Both the position numbers and the translations under genes were made by a program. A stretch of 12,255 nt of DNA, from NCBI GenBank assembly GCA_034408875.1, contig JAWXCJ010000018.1, forward strand, positions 1-12,255, read 5' to 3'. This document shows positions 1 through 6,490 of the stretch, one piece after another (position 1 is the first letter of the stretch; every line of letters starts with the position of its first letter). The DNA comes from JANNHK01 sp034408875 (GTDB lineage Bacteria; Actinomycetota; Acidimicrobiia; IMCC26256; PALSA-610). The notes below the pieces were generated by a model. The model searched no databases, was not told the origin of the DNA, and was given only the letters and a program-made list of their open reading frames with translations.

Positions 1-82
1 CGGAGGAGCGTAGGGAGCTCGCCGGAGTGGTGACGACCTCGACCGCGCCGCAGGCGCCACTCAGTCGGAACCCGACCAGGAA

Positions 83-1177
83 TTACGTGATGTCGAGCAT
101 GCGTTGCAGGGCGACGCGTGCCCACTCCGACGTGTCGTCGTCGACCACGATCTGATTCACGACGCGGCCCTCGACGAGGTTGTCGAGCACCCACGCGAGA
201 TGCGGTCCGTCGATACGGAACATCGTGGCGCACGGGCACACGAGCGGGTCGAGCGTGAAGATCGTCTTGTCGGGGTGTTGCTTGGCGAGGCGTTGCACCA
301 TGTGGATCTCGGTCCCGATCGCGAGCACGGCGCCGGCGGGCGCGTCGTGCACCCATTCCTGAATGCGTTCGGTGGAACCGACCTTGTCGGCCATCTCGAC
401 GATGTCGTGGGCGCACTCGGGGTGGACGACGATCTGCACGTCGGGGTAGTCGGCCCGGGCCTGGTTGACGTGCTCGGGCCGGAACCGCTGGTGCACCGAG
501 CAGTGGCCCTTCCACAGCAGGAACGTGGTGTCCTTGACGTCGCGCTCTTCGAGGCCGCCGAGTTCGTGGCGCGGGTCCCACACGCGCATGTCGGCCTCGG
601 AGTAGCCCATCGCGTGGCCGGTGTTGCGGCCGAGATGCTGGTCGGGGAAAAACAGCACCTTGTCGCCCTTGGCGAAAGCCCACTCGAGCACGGCCCGCGC
701 GTTCGACGACGTACACACGGCGCCGCCGTTCCGGCCGACGAACGCCTTCAGCGCGGCCGAGGAGTTCATGTAGGTGATCGGCACGACGCGGTCGATGGCG
801 GTGATGGCCGCGATTTCGTCCCAGGCTTCTTCGACCTGGTCGATGTTCGCCATGTCGGCCATGGAACAGCCGGCGTTGAGGTCGGGGAGGATGACGCGCT
901 GGCGGTCGCCGGTGAGCACGTCGGCCGACTCGGCCATGAAGTGCACGCCGCAGAACACGATGTCGGTCGCCTGGTCGTTGTCCGCCGCGAACCGCGCCAG
1001 CTTGAACGAGTCGCCGACGAGGTCAGCCCACTGGATGACTTCGTCGCGCTGGTAGTGATGGCCGAGAATGAGGAGCTGGTCGCCAAGGGTTGCCTTCGCG
1101 GCCGCGATGCGCGCATCGAGTTCTTCGGGCGACGCGAGGGTGTACTCGTCCGGTAGTGGTGCCTGGAGCCGCAGCAT
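83..1177 (-). CDS. nadA: Quinolinate synthase A (NadA)
   Basis: Cytoplasmic [4Fe-4S] enzyme that condenses iminoaspartate (from L-aspartate oxidase, NadB) with dihydroxyacetone phosphate to give quinolinate, the de novo NAD precursor. The 364-residue product matches the longer (Bacillus-like) NadA type. The three cluster cysteines are visible in their family contexts: C104 (LNAGCSMAD), C226 (WKGHCSVH) and one of C314/C316 in the PLVCPCATMF motif. Other family motifs are GHHYQRDEV (39-47), CGVHFMAES (76-84), YMNSSAALKA (136-145), PDQHLGRNTG (178-187) and VHPEC (251-255). I chose the ATG at 1177 because AAGGAGG lies 8 bases before it; a longer in-frame reading to 1279 adds 34 low-complexity residues with no family match. 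It is divergent from uvrC, and nadB/nadC are not visible; if linked they would lie beyond the left edge. Family identity is near certain; the start is well supported. Confidence 0.97.
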   Translation of the reverse strand: MLRLQAPLPDEYTLASPEELDARIAAAKATLGDQLLILGHHYQRDEVIQWADLVGDSFKLARFAADNDQATDIVFCGVHFMAESADVLTGDRQRVILPDLNAGCSMADMANIDQVEEAWDEIAAITAIDRVVPITYMNSSAALKAFVGRNGGAVCTSSNARAVLEWAFAKGDKVLFFPDQHLGRNTGHAMGYSEADMRVWDPRHELGGLEERDVKDTTFLLWKGHCSVHQRFRPEHVNQARADYPDVQIVVHPECAHDIVEMADKVGSTERIQEWVHDAPAGAVLAIGTEIHMVQRLAKQHPDKTIFTLDPLVCPCATMFRIDGPHLAWVLDNLVEGRVVNQIVVDDDTSEWARVALQRMLDIT

Positions 1178-1185
1178 GTCGGATG

Positions 1186-1192
1186 CCTCCTT
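1186..1192 (-). promoter_or_regulatory. Ribosome binding site that sets the nadA start
   Basis: On the minus strand AAGGAGG lies 8 bases before the ATG at 1177. This near-perfect anti-16S match decides between the 364-residue start and an upstream in-frame ATG at 1279. Confidence 0.8.
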
Positions 1193-1195
1193 CTT

Positions 1196-1221
1196 CGTTC
1201 CCACCCGCTCCCTGCGGAACG
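1196..1221 (-). repeat. Inverted repeat / possible hairpin just upstream of the nadA ribosome binding site
   Basis: The arms CGTTCC (1196-1201) and GGAACG (1216-1221) are perfectly complementary with a 14-base loop. In the nadA transcript the hairpin would end 3 bases before the AAGGAGG ribosome binding site, so it could influence ribosome access, or the DNA dyad could be an operator. A 6-bp stem is within what GC-rich DNA gives by chance. Confidence 0.3.
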
Positions 1222-1459
1222 TGGCCTTCGGCTGGCAGTCCTCCGGTCCGCTTCCCGCCCCGTCGGGGTAGCTCCTCATCGGCCGGCGGGTGGCAGCCCG
1301 GTCGCCAGCACCGCGGGGTTGTTGGCCTCGGAGCTGTTGTCATTTCCACCGGGATACCGGGCCCGGCTTCCTGACCACCATAACACTCATGTCGAGTGGA
1401 AGCATTCCCAGAACCACGAAAGGGCCGGGGGTATCGGCAAAGGCCGCCACAATGGGGAC

Positions 1460-3325
1460 ATGGTCGCCCGTCCCCAAGCCGGATCGATCCCGGATGCGCC
1501 GGGGTCGTACCAGTTCATCGACGCGGTCGGGCGCGTCATCTACGTAGGCAAGGCCAAGAGCCTGCGCAGCCGGCTCTCGAACTACTTCCTCCAGCCCGAA
1601 CTGCTCGCCGAGCGCACCCGCCAGATGGTGCAGGCCGCGGAGCGGGTCGAGTGGATCGTTTCGCAGAACGAGGTCGAGGCGTTCTTCCTCGAATTCAACC
1701 TCATCAAGGAGCACCGCCCCCGCTTCAACATCCGGCTGAAGGACGACAAGTCGTACCCGTACCTCGCGGTCACGCTCGACGAGGAGTGGCCGCGGGCGAT
1801 GGTGATGCGCGGCCAGAAGCGCAAGGGAGTCCGCTACTTCGGGCCGTTCGCGCACGCGTACGCGATTCGCGAGACCCTCGACCTGCTGCTGCGGACGTTC
1901 CCGATCCGTACGTGCACGAAGAACAAATTCGACAACCACCACCGGTTGGGCCGTCCGTGCCTGTACGCGCACATCGAGAAGTGCGCGGCGCCGTGCGTCG
2001 GCGACATCGACAAGGAGGAGTACGACGGGCTCGTCAACGAACTACTCGACTTCCTCGACGGCGAGCACGACGCGATCCTCGAGCGGCTCGACGAGCGGAT
2101 GCGCACCGCCGCCGACGCCATGGAATACGAGCGTGCGGCCCGGCTGCGCGATCAGATCACGAGCGTGCGCAAGGCCATCGAACGCCAGCAGATGGTCGCG
2201 AGTAGGGAGGAGGACTTCGACCTGCTCGGCATCGAGGAAGACGAACTCGAAGCGAGTGTGCAGGTCTTCTACGTACGCAGGGGACGCGTCGTCGGGCGCA
2301 AGGGGCTCATCGTCGACAAGGTCGAAGACCTCGACCCGCCGCAACTCGTCGCCCGGCTCATCGAGCAGCTCTATGCCGACGCGCCGGCCCACGACATCCC
2401 CCGGGAGATCCTCGTTCCGTTGCTCCCCGAGGAGTGCGACCTGTACGAGGAGTTCCTCGCGCTGAACCGGGGGGCAAAGGTCCGCATTCGCTTGCCCCAG
2501 CGCGGCGCCAAGCGAGAGTTGCTGGCGACCGCGACCCTCAACGCCCGCGAGGCGTTCACGCGCCACCGCCTGAAGCGGGCGTCCGACCACAACGCCCGCG
2601 CCCGCGCCCTGGTCGCGTTGCAGGAGGCACTCGACCTGCCCGAGGCGCCGCTGCGCATCGAGTGCTTCGACATCTCGAACCTCCAGGGCACTGAAGTCGT
2701 GGGCTCGATGGTCGTGCTGGAGGACGGGCTTCCGAAACGCTCCGACTCCCGGCTGTTCAAGATCAAGAGCTTCGAAGGCCAGGACGACTTCGCGTCGATG
2801 GAAGAGGTACTGACCCGGCGGTTCCGCAACTACCTGCGTGAGCGCGACGAAGGCGCGCAGAGCGGGAAGCGCTTCGCGTACCCCCCCAACCTGTTGCTGA
2901 TCGACGGGGGCAAGGGTCAGCTCAACGTCGCGGTGCGCGTCCTCGAGGAACTCGGACTCGAAGACATCTGTGTCGCGAGCCTCGCCAAGCGTTTCGAAGA
3001 GGTGTACCTCCCGGGCCGCTCCGAACCGGTCCGCATCCCCCGCGACTCCGAAGCGTTGTACCTGTTGCAGCAGGTCCGCGACGAAGCCCACCGGGTCGCG
3101 ATCACCTACCACCGCAAGCTCCGCGACAAGAAGATGACGAAGTCGGTGATCGACGACATCCCCGGCCTCGGCCCGACCCGCAAGAAGCGACTCCTCAAGG
3201 AATTCGGGTCGGTCAAGCGGCTACGGACGCTCACCGAGCAGGAGCTGGTCGACCTCGCCTGGTTGCCCGACGCAGTGGCCCGGAGCGTGTACGCACGGTT
3301 GCACGGCCTCGACGCGCGACCATAA
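1460..3325 (+). CDS. uvrC: Excinuclease ABC subunit C (UvrC)
   Basis: Dual-incision nuclease of nucleotide excision repair, acting with UvrB at damaged DNA. The 621-residue product has the full domain order. The GIY-YIG nuclease is at about 13-95 (Y17, YVG 28-30, R38 and the glutamate-rich NEVEAFFLE at 70-78) and makes the 3' incision. A cysteine cluster C152, C167, C175, C179 follows, in the position reported to bind an iron-sulfur cluster in E. coli UvrC. The UVR helix pair (about 206-243) binds UvrB. The RNase H-like domain carries the triad D404 (ECFDISNLQG), D482 (LLIDGGKGQ) and H544 (RDEAHRVAITYHR) for the 5' incision. Tandem helix-hairpin-helix motifs end the protein (562-614). The ATG at 1460 gives the family N-terminus (...AGSIPDAPGSYQF); a TTG at 1319 would add 47 unrelated residues. 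The ribosome binding site is poor. rapZ follows after 4 bases, so the two are probably co-transcribed. Confidence 0.97.
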   Translation: MVARPQAGSIPDAPGSYQFIDAVGRVIYVGKAKSLRSRLSNYFLQPELLAERTRQMVQAAERVEWIVSQNEVEAFFLEFNLIKEHRPRFNIRLKDDKSYPYLAVTLDEEWPRAMVMRGQKRKGVRYFGPFAHAYAIRETLDLLLRTFPIRTCTKNKFDNHHRLGRPCLYAHIEKCAAPCVGDIDKEEYDGLVNELLDFLDGEHDAILERLDERMRTAADAMEYERAARLRDQITSVRKAIERQQMVASREEDFDLLGIEEDELEASVQVFYVRRGRVVGRKGLIVDKVEDLDPPQLVARLIEQLYADAPAHDIPREILVPLLPEECDLYEEFLALNRGAKVRIRLPQRGAKRELLATATLNAREAFTRHRLKRASDHNARARALVALQEALDLPEAPLRIECFDISNLQGTEVVGSMVVLEDGLPKRSDSRLFKIKSFEGQDDFASMEEVLTRRFRNYLRERDEGAQSGKRFAYPPNLLLIDGGKGQLNVAVRVLEELGLEDICVASLAKRFEEVYLPGRSEPVRIPRDSEALYLLQQVRDEAHRVAITYHRKLRDKKMTKSVIDDIPGLGPTRKKRLLKEFGSVKRLRTLTEQELVDLAWLPDAVARSVYARLHGLDARP

Positions 3326-3329
3326 GGAC

Positions 3330-4196
3330 ATGGCCACCGGCCTCGAAGTCACGATCATTACCGGCATGTCGGGCGCAGGCCGCTCCGAGGCCGCGCACGT
3401 GCTCGAAGACCTCGGCTATTTCGTCATCGACAACATGCCGCCGAAGCTCATCGGCAAGGTCGCCGAGCTGGCCCGAGGACACGAGACGCCGACCCTGTAC
3501 GCGTTCGTCGTCGACGTCCGCTCCGGCGACTTCCTGGCCGACCTCGGCGCGGCGCTCGAGGAGCTCCGTATCTACGGTGCGACCACGAGAGTGCTCTTTC
3601 TCGACGCGGCCGACGACGTGCTGGTCCGGCGGTACGAGGCCAGCCGGCGTCGACACCCGATGTCCGACAGCGACCGGGTCAGCGAGGGCATCGTGCGCGA
3701 GCGGGCATTGCTCGAAACGCTCAAGGGCGAGACCGACCTGCTCGTCGACACGACGAACCTCAACGTCCACCAGCTCCGCGATCGCCTGCGCGAACTGTTC
3801 ACGGAACGGTCGACCCAGACCGCACTGCAAGTCAACGTCGTGTCGTTCGGGTACAAGCACGGGCTCCCGATGGATGTCGACCTCGTGTTCGACTGCCGAT
3901 TCCTGCCGAACCCGCACTGGGTCGACGCGTTGCGCCCGCTGACGGGCCAGGACGCGGCCGTGCGTGACTACGTGATGGCGCAGCCCGGGAGCCGCGAGTT
4001 CCTCGACGAACTCGACCGCCTCTTCGGCCTGTTGCTCCCCGGCTACGAGCAGGAAGGCAAGGCCTACCTGTCGATCGGGGTGGGGTGCACCGGCGGCCGG
4101 CATCGCAGCGTCGTCATCGGCGAGCAGCTGGCCGAGCGGCTCCGCCGACGAGGGTATTACGCCTCTGTACACCACCGTGACGTGGCGCGAGGTTGA
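3330..4196 (+). CDS. rapZ: RNase adapter / nucleotide-binding protein RapZ (YvcJ family)
   Basis: P-loop protein of 288 residues, the usual family length. In E. coli RapZ delivers the small RNA GlmZ to RNase E and so controls glucosamine-6-phosphate synthesis; in Gram-positives (YvcJ) it is a nucleotide-hydrolysing protein whose role is less clear. Visible motifs: Walker A GMSGAGRS (12-19) with Arg in place of the usual Lys, LEDLGYFVIDNMPP (25-38), the Walker B-like FVVDVRSGDF (59-68), SFGYKHGLP (172-180), FDCRFLPNPHW (187-197) and the C-terminal GCTGGRHRSVV (252-262). ATG 3330 follows the uvrC stop by 4 bases; the AAGGA at 3324 is only 1 base from the ATG, so translation is probably coupled to uvrC. 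The usual neighbours yvcK and whiA are not present after it. Identity is certain at family level; the molecular role in this organism is inferred. Confidence 0.95.
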   Translation: MATGLEVTIITGMSGAGRSEAAHVLEDLGYFVIDNMPPKLIGKVAELARGHETPTLYAFVVDVRSGDFLADLGAALEELRIYGATTRVLFLDAADDVLVRRYEASRRRHPMSDSDRVSEGIVRERALLETLKGETDLLVDTTNLNVHQLRDRLRELFTERSTQTALQVNVVSFGYKHGLPMDVDLVFDCRFLPNPHWVDALRPLTGQDAAVRDYVMAQPGSREFLDELDRLFGLLLPGYEQEGKAYLSIGVGCTGGRHRSVVIGEQLAERLRRRGYYASVHHRDVARG

Positions 4197-4197
4197 G

Positions 4198-4220
4198 GTT
4201 CGCACGGCCAACTGGCGAAC
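4198..4220. repeat. Perfect inverted repeat upstream of gap (candidate operator or hairpin)
   Basis: GTTCGC (4198-4203) and GCGAAC (4215-4220) form a perfect 6-bp dyad with an 11-base spacer, beginning one base after the rapZ stop codon and ending 16 bases before a candidate -10 box. The spacing of arm centres (17 bases) suits a dimeric regulator, and the spacer holds a smaller GCCA/TGGC dyad. No T-run follows, so a Rho-independent terminator is unlikely. The binding factor is unknown. Confidence 0.35.
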
Positions 4221-4233
4221 ACACTTTCGGCTC

Positions 4234-4242
4234 TGCTGTAGT
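4234..4242 (+). promoter_or_regulatory. Candidate extended -10 element for gap-pgk-tpiA
   Basis: TGCTGTAGT matches an extended -10 (TG-N then TGTAGT, 4 of 6 to TATAAT) about 20 bases before the gap ribosome binding site. No good -35 box is seen at 16-18 bases upstream; that stretch is the inverted repeat at 4198-4220. A tentative call. Confidence 0.25.
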
Positions 4243-4268
4243 CGGGCCCCGAGCAACAGGAGGTCATC

Positions 4269-5297
4269 ATGCCCGTACGTGTCGGGGTGAACGGGTTCGG
4301 TCGTATCGGCCGTTCCTTCTTGCGGGCCATTCTCGCCCGCGGCGAACAAGCCGAGATCGAGTTGGTTGCCGTCAACGACCCCTTCGGCGACGCGCACACC
4401 ATGGCGTTCTTGTTGAAACACGACTCGGTCGGCGGCGTGCTCGCCAACGAAGTGAAGGAAACCGCCGCCGGCTTCTCGGTCGACGGGCGTGAGATCAAAA
4501 AGCTCGAGACCAAGGACCCGGGTGAGATCCCCTGGGGCGATCACGGCGTCGACGTCGTGATCGAGTCCACCGGTCTGTTCACGGCCAGAGACACGGCCGC
4601 CGGGCACCTCGCGGGCGGTGCCAAGCGGGTCGTCATCTCCGCGCCCTCGGGCGACGCCGACGTGACGATCTGCATGGGCGTGAACGACGAGGCCTACGAC
4701 GCCTCCAAGCACACGGTCATCTCGAACGCGTCATGCACGACGAACTGCCTCGCACCGATGGCCAAGGTGCTGCACCAGAAGTTCGGGCTCGAGCAGGGCC
4801 TGATCACGACCGTGCACGCGTACACGAGCGACCAGCAGTTACAGGATCAGGCCGTCGCCACGCGTAGCGGCAAACCCGACCTGCGCCGCATGCGCGCCGC
4901 GGCAGTGTCGATCATCCCGAACACCACCGGCGCGGCCCGGGCCATCGGCCTCGTGATGCCCGAACTCAAGGGCAAGCTCGACGGCATGGCGCTGCGCGTT
5001 CCGACGATCACCGGCTCGATCACCGACCTCGTCGCGAACCTCGGCAGCGACGTGACCGCCGACGACGTGAACCAGGCGTTCGCCGAAGCCGCGGCCGACA
5101 AGAGCTACCGGGGCGTGCTCGTCCACAGTGACGAGCCGCTCGTTTCGGCTGACATCGTCGGCAATCCGGCGTCGTGCGTTTTCTCGGCCGTCGACACCGC
5201 GGCCAACGGCCGAATGGTGAAGGTGCTCGGCTGGTACGACAACGAGTGGGGCTACTCGAATCGCCTCGTCGACATCGTCGAGTTCGTCGGCAAGTAG
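4269..5297 (+). CDS. gap: Glyceraldehyde-3-phosphate dehydrogenase, type I
   Basis: Cytoplasmic glycolytic enzyme that oxidises and phosphorylates glyceraldehyde-3-phosphate to 1,3-bisphosphoglycerate with reduction of NAD. The product has 342 residues, full family length. The Rossmann start NGFGRIGR (8-15) and the acidic N36-D37 at the second strand suggest NAD rather than NADP use. The catalytic site is SNASCTTNCLAP with nucleophile C156, and H183 in TTVHAYTSDQ is the general base. PNTTGAARAIGLV (217-229) and the C-terminal WYDNEWGYSNRLVD (322-335) are family signatures. The ATG is set by AGGAGGT (4258-4264), one of the best ribosome binding sites in the window, consistent with high expression. 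It opens a gap-pgk-tpiA cluster, with pgk starting 11 bases after its stop. It is the only gap in view, so whether another serves gluconeogenesis cannot be told. Confidence 0.97.
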   Translation: MPVRVGVNGFGRIGRSFLRAILARGEQAEIELVAVNDPFGDAHTMAFLLKHDSVGGVLANEVKETAAGFSVDGREIKKLETKDPGEIPWGDHGVDVVIESTGLFTARDTAAGHLAGGAKRVVISAPSGDADVTICMGVNDEAYDASKHTVISNASCTTNCLAPMAKVLHQKFGLEQGLITTVHAYTSDQQLQDQAVATRSGKPDLRRMRAAAVSIIPNTTGAARAIGLVMPELKGKLDGMALRVPTITGSITDLVANLGSDVTADDVNQAFAEAAADKSYRGVLVHSDEPLVSADIVGNPASCVFSAVDTAANGRMVKVLGWYDNEWGYSNRLVDIVEFVGK

Positions 5298-5308
5298 CCG
5301 GCACAACC

Positions 5309-6490
5309 GTGGTTGACCCGATACCGCAGCTCGAAGACCTCCAGCTGCGCAAGAGCACGCGGGTGCTGGTGCGCGCCGACTTCAACGTGCCGTTGCACGA
5401 CGGCATGATCGATGACGACTTCCGTATCGCCGCGGCACTACCGACGATCCAGTACCTGCGCGACAAGCACTGTTCGATCGTGTTGTGTTCGCACCTGGGC
5501 CGCCCGAAGGGTGCGCCCGACCCGAAGTACTCGCTCGCGCCGGTTGCCGCGCGCCTGTCGGAGTTGCTCGGTCAGAACGTCGAGCTGTCACCCGAGGTCG
5601 CGGGCTTTCACTCGGTCGGCATCGCGCAGAGCCTGGCGCCGGGCGAAGTGATGATGATCGAGAACCTGCGTTTCGCGCCGGGCGAGGAGAGCTGCGACCC
5701 GGCGTTCGCGACGAACCTTTGCGAGCTGGGCGACGCGTATGTGAACGACGCGTTCGGTGCCGCGCACCGTTCGCACGCCTCGATCATCGGCCCACCCCGC
5801 GTATTGCCGTCGGCGGGCGGACGCCTGCTCGCAGCCGAGGTCGACGCGCTCGGCCGCCTGCTCGGTGAACCGGCGCGGCCCTTCGTTGCCGTGCTCGGTG
5901 GCGCGAAGGTCAGCGACAAGCTCGGGGTCATCGATGCCCTGCTCGCCCGCTGCGACACATTGCTCATCGGTGGCGCGATGGCATTCACGTTCCTCGCCGC
6001 GCAGGGCTACGCGGTTGGGGACTCGCTCGTCGAGGCCGACCGGGTCGACCACTGCCGGGAGCTGCTCGATACGGGACGCATCCGGATTCCGAGCGATGTC
6101 GTCGTCGCCCGCGAGATCAATGCGACCGCCGAAACCCGTCACGTCGCCGCCACGTCAATTCCTACGGGGTGGAAGGGCCTCGACATCGGCCCCGAAACCG
6201 CCGGCACCTACGCCGACGAGATCAGCCGGGCCGCGACCGTGTTGTGGAACGGCCCGATGGGCGTGTTCGAACTGGAACCATTCGCGGCCGGCACGCGTAC
6301 CGTCGCCGAAGCCGTCGCCGACTGCCGCGGCTACACGGTCGTCGGCGGGGGAGACAGCGCCTCGGCGGTGCGCCAGATGGGATTCGCCGACGACATCAGC
6401 CACGTTTCGACGGGTGGCGGCGCATCACTCGAACTCATCGAGCTCGGCGACCTCCCCGGCCTCGAAGCATTACGAAAAGGATTGGCATGA
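5309..6490 (+). CDS. pgk: Phosphoglycerate kinase
   Basis: Transfers the acyl phosphate of 1,3-bisphosphoglycerate to ADP, the first ATP-yielding step of lower glycolysis, using the product of the gap gene just upstream. From the GTG at 5309 the protein is 393 residues, the usual size. Visible motifs: RADFNVPL (22-29), SHLGRPKG (61-68), ENLRFAPGEE (118-127), VNDAFGAAHRSHAS (145-158), the nucleotide-site GGAKVSDK (197-204), IGGAMAFTFL (220-229), WNGPMGVFE (313-321), and the glycine loop VGGGDSASAV (345-354) followed by STGGGASLE (367-375). The GTG is the first in-frame start after the gap stop and gives the expected short N-terminus; starts further upstream would lie inside gap. No ribosome binding site is recognisable, so translation may depend on coupling to gap. 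It overlaps tpiA by 4 bases. Confidence 0.96.
   Translation: MVDPIPQLEDLQLRKSTRVLVRADFNVPLHDGMIDDDFRIAAALPTIQYLRDKHCSIVLCSHLGRPKGAPDPKYSLAPVAARLSELLGQNVELSPEVAGFHSVGIAQSLAPGEVMMIENLRFAPGEESCDPAFATNLCELGDAYVNDAFGAAHRSHASIIGPPRVLPSAGGRLLAAEVDALGRLLGEPARPFVAVLGGAKVSDKLGVIDALLARCDTLLIGGAMAFTFLAAQGYAVGDSLVEADRVDHCRELLDTGRIRIPSDVVVAREINATAETRHVAATSIPTGWKGLDIGPETAGTYADEISRAATVLWNGPMGVFELEPFAAGTRTVAEAVADCRGYTVVGGGDSASAVRQMGFADDISHVSTGGGASLELIELGDLPGLEALRKGLA

Larger units (their letters stand above)
1178..1459. other. Divergent nadA/uvrC intergenic region with GC-rich inverted repeats
   Basis: This 282-base region must hold promoters for both divergent genes, yet I see no convincing paired -35/-10 boxes on either strand. 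It contains several short dyads: CGTTCC...GGAACG (1196-1221); a GCGG-G-TGGC / GCCA-GCA-CCGC imperfect stem (1286-1314); and the 10-base palindrome CCGGGCCCGG (1357-1366) preceded by another CCGGG at 1349. Read on the minus strand this would be a structured nadA leader of up to about 250 bases. I could not match it to a known riboswitch consensus (cobalamin, TPP, SAM, glycine and ZTP cores were looked for by eye). Short reading frames crossing it in several frames have no family features. Confidence 0.5.

Noticed and set aside
45..57. GCGCC-GCA-GGCGC hairpin after the nadA stop as a terminator
   Set aside because: Only 5 bp with a 3-base loop and no T-run on the nadA side; common by chance in this composition.
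1..155. Plus-strand frame open from the left edge to a stop at 153-155, and possible minus-strand starts in 1-82
   Set aside because: The plus frame would overlap the nadA end by about 70 bases and shows no recognisable motif. On the minus strand a nadB start was considered, but no FAD-binding glycine motif or ribosome binding site falls within 82 bases. Too short to call.
104..1156. Long plus-strand open frame (350 codons) antisense to nadA
   Set aside because: Its product is rich in His, Val, Arg and Glu with no family motif, and it lies wholly opposite a certain nadA. Long antisense frames are expected in GC-rich coding DNA.
83..1279. Longer NadA start at 1279
   Set aside because: The extra 34 residues are Gly/Arg/Lys-rich with no family similarity, and the strong ribosome binding site is placed for the ATG at 1177.
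3231..4712. Minus-strand open frame of 493 codons across the uvrC end, rapZ and the gap start
   Set aside because: It runs antisense through three well-identified genes and an intergenic region, with no recognisable domain. It is a by-product of the strong third-position GC bias.
5174..6490. Longer Pgk start at 5174
   Set aside because: It would overlap the gap coding sequence by 124 bases and add 45 Arg-rich residues typical of an out-of-frame reading of gap; GTG 5309 gives the normal N-terminus.
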